Shown here: one piece after another, positions 39,896-52,091 of the stretch
Layout of the letters: every line of letters starts with the position of its first letter
Numbering within the stretch: position 1 is the stretch's first letter
The notes under the pieces: model-generated
What the model was told of the DNA's origin: nothing
Seen by the model: only the letters and a program-made list of their open reading frames with translations
Databases searched by the model: none
Origin: Gracilaria caudata
Taxonomy: Eukaryota > Rhodophyta > Florideophyceae > Gracilariales > Gracilariaceae
Direction: 5' to 3'
Assembly (NCBI GenBank): GCA_030374735.1
Contig: JASCIV010000013.1
Location: 20,510 to 84,509 of the forward strand
DNA length: 64,000 nucleotides
Program-made: the position numbers and the translations under genes

Positions 39896-40136
39896 GCGAA
39901 CTGGAAAGGGGCGGGAAGAAAAGGCGCTGTGGTGGAGAGCTGTGGCATTTTTGGTTGGGAGTGACGTCTGTGGCGCATCACGCGCGTGTCGCGCGCGTGC
40001 CGCGCGCATATGGCGCGTGCGCGGCGCGTGCGTTTGTTGTTGGCAACGCGTGGATGGTGGATTTTTTGCTGATTACGCGCGACCATTCTCAAGTTTCTGT
40101 GCGTGCGCGCACTGTGCGTGTGCGTCGGTGTTCTCA

Positions 40137-40142
40137 TATAAA
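40137..40142 (+). promoter_or_regulatory. TATA box (TATAAA)
   Basis: ATATAAAG about 100 bp upstream of ATG 40241. Spacing matches the TATA box of the spondin gene (114 bp). Confidence 0.6.
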
Positions 40143-40240
40143 GAGCCGACCGCCACTCGAGTCCTTCCGGCTTCGTCTCGTCTGCCAGACCCAACTTCAT
40201 CCGTACCAAACGTTCACAACCACCACCGTCGAAAACAATC

Positions 40241-41170
40241 ATGGGAGACGAAATCGTGCATCAGTTAAAGCGCGAGTCACAGCGTCTTCTTCTTCAACAT
40301 GGGAACAAAGCGCGTCAGATTCTGAAGGACGCCAAGCACCGCGAGACTTTATCGCCCGGCCTTCGCCGCGGCATGACACTTGTCGATCAAGGCCTGAAGA
40401 GAGGCATCCGTTCCGCCGAACAACGTTTCGAAACTCGCGCGCATCCCAATGCAAGCAGGGGCCCTACCGCCGCGCTCCGCAAGCTTCAACAACGAGTGCG
40501 ACCTCGCTCTAACAACCGATCGAGAGACACACACCGCGCAAGGGAAAGTCGCTATTCACACGCTGCCATGGAGCGTGATGACGCCCGTCGCCGGTCTACC
40601 CGTCGACGTGATTCGCCGCCCCCCAGGAGACATCACCGATATTCTGACGAGTACGATGATGATTATGACAGGGATTATGACCGGGATTATGATAGGCGTC
40701 AACGTTCTCGTTCAACACGCAAGGATAAGCATCACAGCTCTCGTCGAAACCAGCGCCGTCGTTCGTCTCGTCGCTATCGCACACCGTCTCCATCACCGTC
40801 ACCGCCACCACGTGGATATCCCTCTCCGCCAAGGAGAAGACGCACCTCGCCGGCAGCAAGACGTCCATCCTCATCCTATCGTGGCTCATCACCGCCGCAT
40901 GGACGCAGGACCCCACCGTCAACCAGATATACACCGCCACCGGCTGGCTATCCATCGCCACCATCCGGTGGTTCTGGCAGCTCTGGACCTCGACTGTCTT
41001 ATAATGGAGTACCGCCTCCGCCTCCGCCACAGAGACGAGCTTCTATCCGATCGTTCTTGATGGAGAAGATACAAGACCCTCGTGTACAAGCCAAAGTTGG
41101 GCAGGGTGTTATGGACCTCCAGGATCATATAATTAGGGCAATGGCCACATCCAGAGACAGGGCGCATTGA
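40241..41170 (+). CDS. RS/Pro-rich protein with terminal helical domains
   Basis: This 309-aa protein has a basic helical N-terminus (MGDEIVHQLKRESQRLLLQH), a central region dense in Arg, Ser and Asp including DYDRDYDRDYDRR and SR/RS dipeptides, then Pro-rich repeats (PSPSPSPPPRGYPSPP). Near the end LSYNGVPPPPPP matches the repeats of the divergent neighbour. A helix (FLMEKIQDPRVQAKVGQGVM) closes it. The RS-like part suggests an RNA-associated nuclear protein or condensate former, by analogy only. A TATA box lies upstream. Confidence 0.75.
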   Translation: MGDEIVHQLKRESQRLLLQHGNKARQILKDAKHRETLSPGLRRGMTLVDQGLKRGIRSAEQRFETRAHPNASRGPTAALRKLQQRVRPRSNNRSRDTHRARESRYSHAAMERDDARRRSTRRRDSPPPRRHHRYSDEYDDDYDRDYDRDYDRRQRSRSTRKDKHHSSRRNQRRRSSRRYRTPSPSPSPPPRGYPSPPRRRRTSPAARRPSSSYRGSSPPHGRRTPPSTRYTPPPAGYPSPPSGGSGSSGPRLSYNGVPPPPPPQRRASIRSFLMEKIQDPRVQAKVGQGVMDLQDHIIRAMATSRDRAH

Positions 41171-42773
41171 TCTCCTTTGAACAAATTTTCATCTCAACAT
41201 GTGAATAGAGCCGTTGGTTATCACCGCCGTTCGTGCCAACCTGTCGCTTATGCGACTCCATATGTAAATAGTCTGCCTTGTTCTTCATCAAGTCGATATG
41301 CATCATTCGCCAGGGCATTACATTCCTCTCATTCGGTGAACATCGAGGTTTTGATTTCGGTTTTCACAATCCTCGCTGAGAGAGTTCCCTTTTCATTACG
41401 TCGCTCCTTGAATAAACATGCCTATCACTATTCTTTGACACGCTTCTCCTATTGGGAGCGCATTAATGTTCTACTTCAGCTTAGCGTAAGGAATTCGTAG
41501 TTGAAGAATCCTTACCTCTTAGTATCTAAAGCCAACAGCTTTCTAGCCACGGTCGGACGAAGTCTGCAACGGCAATCCCTGTTCGGAAGGTGATGGGGAG
41601 ATGCCAAGGGTTAAGAGGGCTAATCTCCGGCTTTCGTCCTCTTTCGGCCGCGAAGCACAAAGAGACCCACATCATCGACATTCCGCATGTGTTCGAGAGT
41701 CCAAGGCTGTATCTGAGAGAGCTTCTTCGATGGCACTAATCCCGTCACATTCCAGTGCAGCAAAGGATTCCGCGCGCATGGTCGTGTACAGCAAGACAGC
41801 GCTCAAGTACAAACATTTTCACGGCAACTCCTACAGTTCAGCACTGTCGTAGTTACCGTCGTACATCCGAGCGTTCTGTCCGGGATTTCTTGAGCGTGTA
41901 GCGCAACTTGATAGGTCCGTCCGCTCGTAAGCACCAGTCCGCAACTGTGGTGTGGTTGCATTTTGAATGACATCCTTTCCTACTTCTGAGTTCACGCACA
42001 GAACCAGGAAAAGCCCTGCATGTTGTTGTGTGTGGTAGAGGGCCACTTTCATGGCAGTGACCACACGCACATAAGCGGCGACTTTGCGGACACCTGGACA
42101 AGTCCGTTTCCTAGAGAACTAAAATTTACGTGACCACCGTACGTGATTCTCGTTCCTTTACCGTTGGAGGTGGCATGCACGGTTCGTGAGCTTGCGTTGC
42201 GCAACTCACATCCTCATTTCGTAGGTAGATCTTTTGCAATGATTTGATTCCAGATCATGGTGGTAAAAGGACTCGCTGCTGCATAGAACAATTACTCGTT
42301 GTGATACAAGCGACGCTTCATGGCTCTTCAGCGGTAAATAGAAAAAGAGAGGAACATTGACAAAAGGAAGAGAGAAGAACAACAAGACCGAGGGATAGAA
42401 GGCTACTGTGCACGTTATGGCTGCCGAGTCAAAGCGGATCAAGTTAAATCGTCGTCGTTAAGCACATGTTTTACCAGTCTTGGGTAAACAACAGTTGAGA
42501 GTGTAACATGAGAGAACCTCAGATACAAAAAGTTGTCGAAAGGGTTGGGTTTCACCGAGGTCCTCGTACTTCAGCACCGTTACCACCTGTACCTTGTTTC
42601 TTGATCCGGATAAAAGCAGAGTGTTGGTTGGGAACTCTGCAATCAAGGCCCGTTGGAATCGGAAACAACTGAAGTACGGACGTTGGGGAGGTCTCTTGCG
42701 TTCATACTATACATTTGTCCCAGCAAAGCAACGCCAAACGAAGCCCGTGATTCTTGCCGTCCCGAGGTTTGGA
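41171..42773. other. 1.6-kb convergent spacer
   Basis: Lies between the RS/Pro-rich gene and the BET-type gene. Only short frames without recognisable domains. Confidence 0.5.
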
Positions 42774-44135
42774 TCAGCCGATCTTTTGATACCGTATTTC
42801 GACAAGCCTGGTCTCAATGTCTGTAATTTTGTCTTCGATATGTCTCAAGGCCTCTTTTGCGGTATGAGCCGCAGGATTCCTCAAGAAGAATTGAATATCT
42901 CGCAAAACCTCAGTGTCAATATGGCTGACGTCTATGTCCAGGGAAACTTCATTCAGCAGCTCTAATCGATTCATTCCTCGAGCAATAATTTCGACCACAG
43001 CTTTCATCCGGACAAAGTCTAGTCGTGAAACTTGCTCACATATTGCTTGCTTTTCCTCAAATGATAGGTCGATTGCCTTCATCTTGTTGAGTTCCAAAGA
43101 CATGTCGACCATCGCTTTTCTTCTCTTCATCAGATCGTCATGTTGTACTTCAAGTTCCATGACGATCGCGCTCTTTCGACCGCGTTTCTTCTCCATACCT
43201 TCAGTGGATACAAATGTGAAAGTAACCTCCCCGATTCCAGTATCATGCTCATCACTGCTCACGCTACTGGTATTTGCGACAGTGCTCCTTCTTTCTTTTC
43301 TTTGTTTGGCGAGCAGCTCGTCGAGGGCTTCCTGAACCGCACGCGCTTTCTCTTGTTTCAATCGCGCTGCCCACTCCGCCTCTTTTCTTCGTAGTTCTTC
43401 TTGTCGTCTTCTTTCGGCTTCCTTTGCTTCTCGCCTTACTTTTTCGAGCGCAGCCGCGGCTTTCTTTGCTTGGGACGCAGCCAGAGCTGCCTCTTCTTCG
43501 GCAGCCTTACGTCGCTTCCTTTCATTCTCGCGCTTTTTCTCAATCTCACGACGTTCTTTCTCCTTCTCGCGTGCAATATGCGCCTCGTTTTCACTGATCT
43601 GCGAGTTGACGTCGTCCAAAAGTCTCTTGGCTGTATCGTACAAGCCACTACTCGGTTCGTTGTATTCCATACAATTCTGGAAGATCAGACGCAAGTCTTT
43701 TGCCATAGCTTTGCAATCGAACGAATACGTGTCGTTTTTCTTGTCGTGCACGATATACTTTTCGCTTTGCATATTTCTCTTCACAGTGCCCAAATCCATT
43801 GGATGCTTAATCTTTTCCAAATAGCCCGGAACATCTTCACGGCTCCAAAGCGTCAGAACGGGCTCTGAGAAGTCCTGGCACTCCGGCTTTTCCAACAACT
43901 CGAGAAGCATGCCCTCGTAGAAAGCCCACTGCATGGTGCTGCGCACGGCACGAGCAGAAGTGAGGGATTCGCGTTCGGAGCGCTTGCGCTTTTTGCTGCC
44001 ACGCCCTGCGGAAGAGGTGGTGTCCATTCCTTTTCCCTGCTCGATCAGCTCTTCATCCTCCTCGGGCGGGGTGGAAGCAACCAGAGGAGCGGGACGCCCA
44101 GCGGAAGGACGGCGATTCTTTTGGTTTCGCGCCAT
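42774..44135 (-). CDS. BET-type bromodomain protein (one bromodomain plus NET)
   Basis: This 453-aa protein starts at ATG 44135. One bromodomain spans about 65-180: WSREDVPGYLEKIKHPMDLG, TVKRNMQSEKY and IFQNCMEYNEPSS, where the Asn of EYN would hold acetyl-lysine. A long Lys/Glu/Arg/Ala coiled coil follows (about 180-290). The NET domain is near 350-425 (LSFEEKQAICEQVSRLD, LLNEVSLDIDVSHIDTEVL). This layout is that of plant GTE proteins, which read acetylated histones and recruit transcription machinery. Basic N-terminal patches (GSKKRKRSER) suggest nuclear import. Confidence 0.93.
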   Translation of the reverse strand: MARNQKNRRPSAGRPAPLVASTPPEEDEELIEQGKGMDTTSSAGRGSKKRKRSERESLTSARAVRSTMQWAFYEGMLLELLEKPECQDFSEPVLTLWSREDVPGYLEKIKHPMDLGTVKRNMQSEKYIVHDKKNDTYSFDCKAMAKDLRLIFQNCMEYNEPSSGLYDTAKRLLDDVNSQISENEAHIAREKEKERREIEKKRENERKRRKAAEEEAALAASQAKKAAAALEKVRREAKEAERRRQEELRRKEAEWAARLKQEKARAVQEALDELLAKQRKERRSTVANTSSVSSDEHDTGIGEVTFTFVSTEGMEKKRGRKSAIVMELEVQHDDLMKRRKAMVDMSLELNKMKAIDLSFEEKQAICEQVSRLDFVRMKAVVEIIARGMNRLELLNEVSLDIDVSHIDTEVLRDIQFFLRNPAAHTAKEALRHIEDKITDIETRLVEIRYQKIG

Positions 44136-44723
44136 GGCGCTTGTTGGGGAGCAAGCGGAACGAATGGGGAGGATGCCTATTAGGCGGCGGGGATGCGGGA
44201 TTGACAGCAATTTGTCGAGACCAAAAGACGCGAGAAGCAGCGACACACACAGACACGCCAGGTGTGTTGGAGAGAGATAGCCGCGGCACGAGACACATTT
44301 GACATGTGTCCCGACGCCAGCGTCTCATCGATACGGAAAAACCGGAATGCATTCGACGAGCATCAAAACAGTGAATTTGCAATTTAGAAGGCTATGCAAC
44401 GCGAGCCGCGCTTTTCGCGGAACTCCAATGCACGCGAGCGAGCCAGTGTCTCGTTCTCGCTGTTGCTTCTTTCCCACCGATTTTCGCGATAACATACGAA
44501 GGGCACCAAAGGTGAATGCATCCGCTCTTCTGCGGCTCAAACTCGCTCGAACGCACAGCACCGCCCCGCTTCGCCGTACAGCAGAGCGCCCCCCTCGTCA
44601 CGCACCGCCGTCAGCTAATTCGCCTCCTCCGATAGCTTCATCTTCGTCGCCCGATAGCAGTCACTCCGTCTTTCTGTAAAACTGTTCCCCGCAACACTTC
44701 TCTCCTCGTTCTTTCTCTTGTTT
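44136..44723. other. Divergent spacer between BET and zinc-finger genes
   Basis: Shared promoter region; CT-rich near the right gene. No clear TATA box or gene. Confidence 0.5.
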
Positions 44724-47700
44724 ATGGCGATGACCCTTTTGCGAAACATGCGCACCATGGCAGTACTCGAAGAAACCGAATTCGTAGACCTCGACGACCC
44801 CAACGATTTCAGGCACGTTCGTCAATCCTCTTCCTTCGAAACCCCCGCTCCCTACTGGAATCAGCCCCACGACAACCCCCCTCCGTCTCATCTCCCCCCG
44901 CCCCCGCCACAGCTCCCGCACGGCCACCACTTCTTTGATGTCGGATTACCGGCCCCGCATCCGCCTCAACCTCTCCCGATGCCGGTTGTTCAGTCGTTGC
45001 AGATACCGCAGCCGCACAACATCTCGCCCTCACCCGTTCTGCCGCAAGGAAACACTCTTCGGTTGCATGAGCCGCCTCCGAACCTCATGCCCATACATGC
45101 GCCACCGCCGGACGTCTTATCCGTTCACCATGGCCAACCGAATGTTCTCCCTATCCACGGTACTCAACCAGCACCTTTCATGCACCTTGCACCACCTAGT
45201 ACTCCAACCCTTCATCAGCATGCACAACAGGCCCTACATCCGGCGATCTTACAACCTCCCCGAGCACCACTCATCCCCCGTCCTTCCTATAGACCCAATT
45301 CCATGCAGCATAGACAATCAGTGCCCATGCCACGTCGCATCCCCGCCGTTCACATCCATCGTCGCCCACCCACACCGCCTCCGCCTCCTCCTCCTCCTGT
45401 TCCCTCCGCAGATCCAATGCCACAGCAGTATTCGTCCCCATCCCCACCGCCCCCGCAAAAGAAACCGTCACTTGCAGAGCTACGTCAACGTGCTCTAGAG
45501 GGGAGACGCCGTACCAACTCTACTCCGAATGCTTCTAGTAACAGCCTTCCTGCAGTGGTATCCACGGGCTCCTCACTTCAGACAGTCTCGGCGCCTCGCT
45601 CTGGTGATCCTCCGGTCATCTTTGAGTTTTCATCTTCGGATGAAGATTCTGATGTCGAAGTTCGTCCGAGTCCAAGTACGGACAGGTATGAAACACAGAG
45701 CTCTACTCGGAAGAAGGCCATTGAGGATATGAAGATTCGTGTTGTTAGACTGGGGCAATGTCCATCGATGCTAACTAGGGGCTCGGATCTCAGGTCACTG
45801 TCAGAGCGAAGACGCGAGGGTTCTCCAGCTGTCGCCGTCCTATCTTCCGGAAAATCTCCCTCTCCCCCACCTCTTCCAACTCCAGTTCTATCTCTCAGGC
45901 CCGCAGACGGAGCCTCGGTAGTTCCGGTCAATTCGTTAGACAATGATGGTTCACAATCAAAATCTGGCACTTCTGCGGCAGTTCAGAACAAAGGTCAAGC
46001 TCCGACTCCCAAGGCGAAGCTCGAAGAAATAGCTCGCCTGCGTCGCCAAATTCAGCAAATTGAGCAACGTATTGCGCATCAGAAATCTGGACGACAGAGT
46101 GTGGAACAGAAGGAAGACAGTGAATCTCTCACGAAGAAAATACCATTTTCCTTAATCGGCACACCCTCAAACCCTCTCAAGCGGGCTCCAGTATCATCCA
46201 AACCGTCTGGGACCCGGACCGATTCCGAAAAACGCCGTAGGTACTACACCGATACCCAGCAAAGCAAACCTCCAACCTCTAGCGCTATTCCCGCCGTTTC
46301 AGAGTCAAGCTCTCATTCCATTTCCCCAGGGGGAGCAACTGAATCTAGCTCAAGTTCGTTTTCTGACCCGGCTTGTAAACCGGCACTGTGGAAGGAAAAT
46401 TCCGTTCAGAAATCTTCTTTACCGAACCATGTCGATGCCGTTAGTACACGACTGATAGATGATTTGCGAACGGAGCTTGAGGAGTCGAAAAAGAAGTTAG
46501 ACTCAGAGCGCGACACAAATCGTCTGCTTCAGGCAGCTGATGTCTCTGTTGCGGAGGCATTTGCAAAGTTGGGCTTCAAGAGGAGTCGACTACAATCCGT
46601 TCAAGAAGAATTGCGAAGAGCCCAAACTGACCTCGTTACCGCTGAAGAAGAATATAGAGCAACTGTTAGCGCCGCGCAAAGAGTGAAAGCATCCCTTGGT
46701 GTGGATGCATCAGAAAACAACTACGCCTCTCTCGAAGTTTCTGCTGCACCGGCTGAACATTCAACTACTTCCCAGGATGTAAATCCCAACACAGAAGAAG
46801 TTTCGCAAGGTACAGAAGGTGAGGACTCCCAAAAGCTTATCAGGTATGACCCATATCCGCTCAAGCTCGGTCCAACACGCAAAGAGCAAGACGAAAGGAA
46901 TGAGAATGAAAACGAAGTGCCCCATCAGTCTAACCCTATCTTGCGACCCTCGCCGTATACCCCATCGCCGACAGTTATGTATAATAGTGTCCTTACCGGA
47001 TTGAAAGCGTACGCTCTACGCATCCTTTTTCCCTCGTTCCCTAGAAGCATCATAACTTCGTGGCTTTTGTTTTCACGATATGCTTCAGAAGGGCTGCCGT
47101 CACGCGCCGTATCCATTATTTTCAAAGAGCTGACATACCTAACGTTTATGTTCTTACTCTCGTCATACCTCTTGATTCGGGTTGAATATTTCATGTTGTT
47201 CTCCGCAATGACTTCTTTCCATCAACATTGCCCATTCCGTGAACCTATTCCGAATGTGTTATCACGTGTTTGTATCATTTCCCTGCAACTGTGTGACGTG
47301 CGATTATTGTGCTATGACATTCTTTACCGTATCTTCACCTCTGACATATGTTTTCCCAATGATCCCGTACAGGTTCATCTTGAGAATACCGAAATACGCC
47401 AAAGCGACAGATAGACAGAATTTTAGTCCATTATCCCTCTCATGGTCAAACAAGCTGAATCCGAACAAGGCCCTTTGTCCACAGGAATTGCGAGGACAAT
47501 GCTCAAATCGGAAGTGTACATACCAACATCTACGGCATCCAGTTAATCGAAACCTTCACGCAATTGATGTTATCGACATTGTTCAAACATACTTCACAGA
47601 AGATGCGTGGAAATCTGCAGAAAGGAACGTTGTGGCCGCCAAACTAGCTATTTACGAAGGTAAGAATCAAAACGTAGACGATATCGTATTCCAGCTGATA

Positions 47701-47775
47701 TCCTTCTTGTGTCCGACATCAAGCAAGCTTCCATTTGCGCCCTTAACTGAAGCTCGAGACAATAGACAGACCTAG
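44724..47775 (+). CDS. ZFC3H1-like zinc-finger protein, two exons
   Basis: Exon 1 is 44724-47008 and exon 2 is 47373-47775, joined over a 364-nt intron (GTACGC donor, CCGTACAG acceptor) to give 895 aa. The N-terminal third is Pro/His-rich. The middle is Ser-rich and acidic (FEFSSSDEDSDVEV) with two short coiled coils. Across the junction, YNSVLTGLKAFILRIPKYAK resembles the conserved stretch before the finger of ZFC3H1/Red1 proteins. Exon 2 holds the finger: Cys and His in ALCPQELRGQCSNRKCTYQH. This family links nuclear RNAs to exosome decay. The intron was placed by frame and family pattern; without it the frame runs into a non-conserved hydrophobic stretch. Confidence 0.75.
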
Positions 47776-47996
47776 CCAAACTTCGACCAATACCGCTTTT
47801 TGTCTCGGAGAGCTGCGTTTTACTTAGGAAAGTTCCAAAATGAGTGCTCAATGCCGTTTCCGTCATGTAGCCCGAAGGCCGTAGCTAGAGGTGTAGATGT
47901 TTAGATGCGCCTGTTGTAAAGCAGTCGTTTTGGGCTTGTTAGCAACTAATCGTTTGCTCTGGAAGTCTCTTATGCTCAAGAGCCGATAGCTTTGTA

Positions 47997-49550
47997 TTAT
48001 TCCCATTCGATGGTTCCGGGAGGCTTCGACGTAATGTCATAGGTGACTCGATTTATCCCGGAGATTTCATTTACGATTCTGGAGGAAATCTTTCGAAGCA
48101 GAGGCGTCGGTAGGTCCGCCCAGTCGGCTGTCATGAAATCTTTTGTTTTCACAGCTCTTAGCACAATCACCTCCTCGTAAGTGCGTTTATCGCCCATTAC
48201 TCCCACAGCCTTCACCGGCAGTAGCGCCGCGAATGCTTGCCCAATGTCACGATACAACCCAGCAGATCGGAGTTCGTGCAGGAAGATAGTATCTGCTTCG
48301 CGCAGAGCTCTTAGCCTCTTTGCAGTCACCTCACCTAAGATTCGAATAGCTAGTCCAGGTCCTGGGAATGGGTGTCTGTAAATGCTTTCACTCTCAATGC
48401 CCAATTCCAATCCAAGCTTTCGTACTTCATCTTTGAACAAGAAGCGAAGCGGCTCTATTAGATCAAGTTTCATATGGGCGGGTAAACCCCCGACATTGTG
48501 ATGGGTCTTGATCGTTGCTGACGGGCCTTTATGACTTACAGATTCGATCACATCCGGGTAAAGGGTGCCCTGCAGTAGAAAGTCAGCCTTCAGTCTGGAT
48601 GCTTCCAACTCGAAACATTCAATGAATGTGTTTCCTATAATCTTTCTCTTCTTCTCGGGGTCTGTTACACCTTGTAGCCTTTGAAGAAACGTTTCAGTGG
48701 CATCGATGAGTTTCAGATTAACACCACATCGATTGGCCAGACGATTCATAACTTCCGCAGCTTCGTTCTTCCTCAAAACACCATTATCAACCAAAAAGGC
48801 GTGAAACTTGTCACCTATGGCTTCTTTCATAAGCACGGCAGCAACAGTTGAATCAACTCCGCCAGATACAGCTCCAATCACCACACCATCTCCAACTTTC
48901 TCCCGAATAGCCACCTTCGCTTCGCCCAGGAAATCTGACATAGACCAGTCACATTTACACGCACAGATTTTCGTTACAAAGTTACGAAGGATTTCTGTAC
49001 CAAACTCGGTATGTGTAACCTCCGGGTGGAATTGAAGCCCGTAGAGCTTTCGATTGGTATCCGCCACTGCTGCATGCTCTGTATTATCCGTGGTGGCGAT
49101 GTCACAGAACCCGTTGGGAAGCTTTGATAGCTTATCGCCATGACTCATCCAAACTGCAAAATTGTCGTCGATTCCATCGAAAAGTGCGGAGCCGTTTGAT
49201 GTTCGAACTTCTGCATGGCCATATTCTTTCTTCTCTCCTGGAGAGACCTCTCCTCCCAAGACATGCGCCATTTCTTGGAGCCCATAGCAAATACCAAGAA
49301 CTGGAACTCCCAAATCAAAAAGGCCCTCTGCGACATGCGGAGCTCCATTTTCATAAACAGAAGATGGACCTCCAGACAAAATGATCCCGGTCGGCTTGAG
49401 GGCTCGAATTTCGGATGCAGTTCGATCGTAGGGATGAAGTTCACAATAAACATTGCATTCTCGCAAGCGTCGAGCAATCAGATGTGTATACTGTGAACCA
49501 AAATCCAAAATGATAACAAGCTCATGACCCGCTATGAAAATGTCCCCCAT
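47997..49550 (-). CDS. guaA: GMP synthetase (glutamine-hydrolysing)
   Basis: This 517-aa enzyme converts XMP to GMP using ATP and glutamine, the last step of guanine nucleotide synthesis. The glutamine amidotransferase domain comes first with Cys88 in GICYG and His175/Glu177 in FHPE. The ATP-pyrophosphatase P-loop is SGGVDST at about 229-235. The dimerisation domain ends in [15 protein letters not shown], the universal C-terminus. Length matches the bacterial type, without the long insert of the human enzyme. Single exon from ATG 49550. Confidence 0.98.
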   Translation of the reverse strand: MGDIFIAGHELVIILDFGSQYTHLIARRLRECNVYCELHPYDRTASEIRALKPTGIILSGGPSSVYENGAPHVAEGLFDLGVPVLGICYGLQEMAHVLGGEVSPGEKKEYGHAEVRTSNGSALFDGIDDNFAVWMSHGDKLSKLPNGFCDIATTDNTEHAAVADTNRKLYGLQFHPEVTHTEFGTEILRNFVTKICACKCDWSMSDFLGEAKVAIREKVGDGVVIGAVSGGVDSTVAAVLMKEAIGDKFHAFLVDNGVLRKNEAAEVMNRLANRCGVNLKLIDATETFLQRLQGVTDPEKKRKIIGNTFIECFELEASRLKADFLLQGTLYPDVIESVSHKGPSATIKTHHNVGGLPAHMKLDLIEPLRFLFKDEVRKLGLELGIESESIYRHPFPGPGLAIRILGEVTAKRLRALREADTIFLHELRSAGLYRDIGQAFAALLPVKAVGVMGDKRTYEEVIVLRAVKTKDFMTADWADLPTPLLRKISSRIVNEISGINRVTYDITSKPPGTIEWE

Positions 49551-50147
49551 TGCCGATAAAGTAGCCCTACGGTGAATGTGATGAAGCCTATTCCTTCTTT
49601 AGGAATACAACTTCGTGTTTTGAAGATCTGAAGATCTGAAGAAAAAGGAGTGTTGCCTATCCTTTACACGATTACCCAAGGTACCTGGACGAGCTCCAAA
49701 CACGCTAAAAAGTAAACAAAAATTAGGGTTCTAAATCTTGGGCGAGTCACGTGGTTCCGATAGACTGCTTTCCATGCAAAACCATGTTAAACATAGACTC
49801 CGAGCCACTACGACGAAATCGCAGTTCTATGTATTCGTCCCAGAGTCAGACCCGTCACCTCCTAGACCCTTTCGCGGTGCTTTGCGGCACCACAGAAGTA
49901 ACTGCGGACAAAAGATAATCACCGGAACCGGCGCAAATCGTCTGTGGAAACCGATTCAGAGGGGATCATGGTCTGCCCATCAAGGTTGTAGGTCCTTTGC
50001 AAAGGGCTACACTTAGACGTATCCATACCTTGTACAAAAACTATGCGCTTTTTCTCGGCTCCTTTGACGTGTCTTCAGCTTCTGGAATAGGATTTCAAGT
50101 CTTAATCATAACTGAATGCAAAAAGGAAAGCTCTCTGTGCTATCATT
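49551..50147. other. Divergent spacer between GMP synthetase and Rab escort genes
   Basis: Shared promoter region. It holds a doubled AAGATCTG near 49623-49641 and TTACCCAAGGTACC near 49672-49685. No gene. Confidence 0.5.
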
Positions 50148-51887
50148 ATGCCAAGAGCAATACACCCTCAGCCTTTGACAGAAACTGACTTTGATGTCGT
50201 TATCGTCGGTACCGATCTTCCCCACGCCATCCTCGCAGCTGCCTTATCAATAGCTGGTTCTCGAGTGCTACATCTAGATTCAAATGAATTCTATGGAGGA
50301 ACATGGGCGACAACTCAACTCAGTGTATTGGAAAGTGCTATCCAAGACGCCGAACAGGGTAGGCAGGAAATTATCATACCCTCAAAACTTGAAACACCAG
50401 AAGAGTCAACGATAGGTAATCATTTCCCCGACTTTGAGCTCCAGCCTTTACTTCGCCTGTCGCTTTTTGATCAGCTTTTTCCTCTAGGAGCTCGCCGCCT
50501 CCAGAGCATGCGAGCTGTTGAGCGTTATTCTTCAATTAAGTCGTGTTTGCTAGATCTAGTTCCTCGGCCAATTATGTCAGCAGGAAACATGATCGAGCTT
50601 TTAGTTCGCACTAATGTTGGACATTACGTAGACTTTCGCGCAATTGATGCTTTGTATGTACAATTCCCGGGATCAACTGGTTTACAACGTGTGCCGGGAA
50701 GCCGCGCTGATGTGTTTCAGAACTCCTTCATAACTATGCCGGAGAAAAGGTTGATGATGCGATATGTGACCAGGAGCTATGAAACAATAGTGGCTCGGAA
50801 AGAAGAGATATTTGAAGGGAACGAAAGCTTTGTCGAAAACGATGAAGACAGCGGCATGTCTCTTCAGGAAGACATGGATACCATGCGATTGACGCCCAAG
50901 TTGCAGACTTTCCTAACTCATTCTATCATATTTTCTATTGGCGACAAGCAACTCTCGAAGAAAGATGGAATGAATCGAGTCTACGATTATCAAACATCTG
51001 TTATGCGGTTTGGCACAAAAACCCCATTTCTATACCCCAATTTCGGAACCGGTGAGCTATCTCAAGCATTTTGTAGACTATGCGCAGTTCATGGCGGAAC
51101 TTACGTCTTGCGCCGTGGAGTCACTGGGCTTATTACGCCCAACAAGGGACAAAATGAATCCAGCTCTGAAGCTTCTGAATATCAGCTGGGAATCATCACG
51201 ACTGCTGATGACATTGTGCGGGCAAAATATATATTCATGCCGGGAGCTCTCATGAGGCAAGGGAGAGAGAACGGAGAGAACGTTGTGGATGTCTGGCGCG
51301 CAGTAGCAGTATTAGACGGGAGTGTCTTGAAGGCTGCTCAACCAGAACGGGCTATGATCACAGTTCCTCGAGGAACTGTTGGGAACGACGCTTCTGCTGT
51401 TCGCCTTAGGCAGTTGGATAGCACAGTCATGGTATGTCCAGAAGGAATTTTCATCCTATACGCAGAAACCATTGAAGAAGGCGGCACAGAAGAGGACTTG
51501 ATCAAAGTTCTTGAAAATTATATGGTCATAGGTGTTAATGGAGAGGGTAATCAGAGGAGCGAGACCGAACAAAAAGATCAGCTTCATACTAATCAAAATG
51601 AAACGGATTCGAAAGCGGATATCAAACCTAATTGTTTGTGGGGTATTTCGTATGCACGTCCACATGTGAGAAGTGAAAATGTTTCGGAGCACGTCGTTCT
51701 TACTTCGAAAAATGAGAGAGAGCATGATGCGGGTAACGCAGTACTTGAGGCTCAAAGATGCTTCGAAATAGTACATCCTGAGGGCGAATTTCTGCCAAGG
51801 AGGAATGACGAAGATGGCCACATGAGCAACGGGAGTGCGTACCCTAACAAAACAAGCAGTGACACTGAAGAGCAGGGTGACACGTGA
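50148..51887 (+). CDS. Rab escort protein (REP)/GDI family
   Basis: This 579-aa protein has the GDI/REP Rossmann start TDFDVVIVGTDLPHAILAAA, then LHLDSNEFYGGTWAT, the signature of the family. The Rab-binding platform (YGTGELSQAFCRLCAVHGGT-like, with FGTGELSQAFCR seen) and the hydrophobic helix are present. It is longer than GDI (about 450 aa), with an acidic insert near 225-245 and a polar region near 460-500, which points to REP. REP presents new Rabs to geranylgeranyl transferase II. Confidence 0.88.
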   Translation: MPRAIHPQPLTETDFDVVIVGTDLPHAILAAALSIAGSRVLHLDSNEFYGGTWATTQLSVLESAIQDAEQGRQEIIIPSKLETPEESTIGNHFPDFELQPLLRLSLFDQLFPLGARRLQSMRAVERYSSIKSCLLDLVPRPIMSAGNMIELLVRTNVGHYVDFRAIDALYVQFPGSTGLQRVPGSRADVFQNSFITMPEKRLMMRYVTRSYETIVARKEEIFEGNESFVENDEDSGMSLQEDMDTMRLTPKLQTFLTHSIIFSIGDKQLSKKDGMNRVYDYQTSVMRFGTKTPFLYPNFGTGELSQAFCRLCAVHGGTYVLRRGVTGLITPNKGQNESSSEASEYQLGIITTADDIVRAKYIFMPGALMRQGRENGENVVDVWRAVAVLDGSVLKAAQPERAMITVPRGTVGNDASAVRLRQLDSTVMVCPEGIFILYAETIEEGGTEEDLIKVLENYMVIGVNGEGNQRSETEQKDQLHTNQNETDSKADIKPNCLWGISYARPHVRSENVSEHVVLTSKNEREHDAGNAVLEAQRCFEIVHPEGEFLPRRNDEDGHMSNGSAYPNKTSSDTEEQGDT

Positions 51888-52091
51888 GAAGGCAACGGCC
51901 CAGAGAATCTTTCTTGGTGAAGGGGGTAGAAGCAAAACTCAATACAAACTCAAATGACAATGCAACAAGTCCATAGGTTCCCCCTACGATATGTAAATGT
52001 TCGGGATGTGCTCTGTACAATAGCCCCGGTTCGAGCACGGAGCCTTTGAGCGTCGACCAACTGGGCCTGCCGCTGGTAGCCACATCCACAT

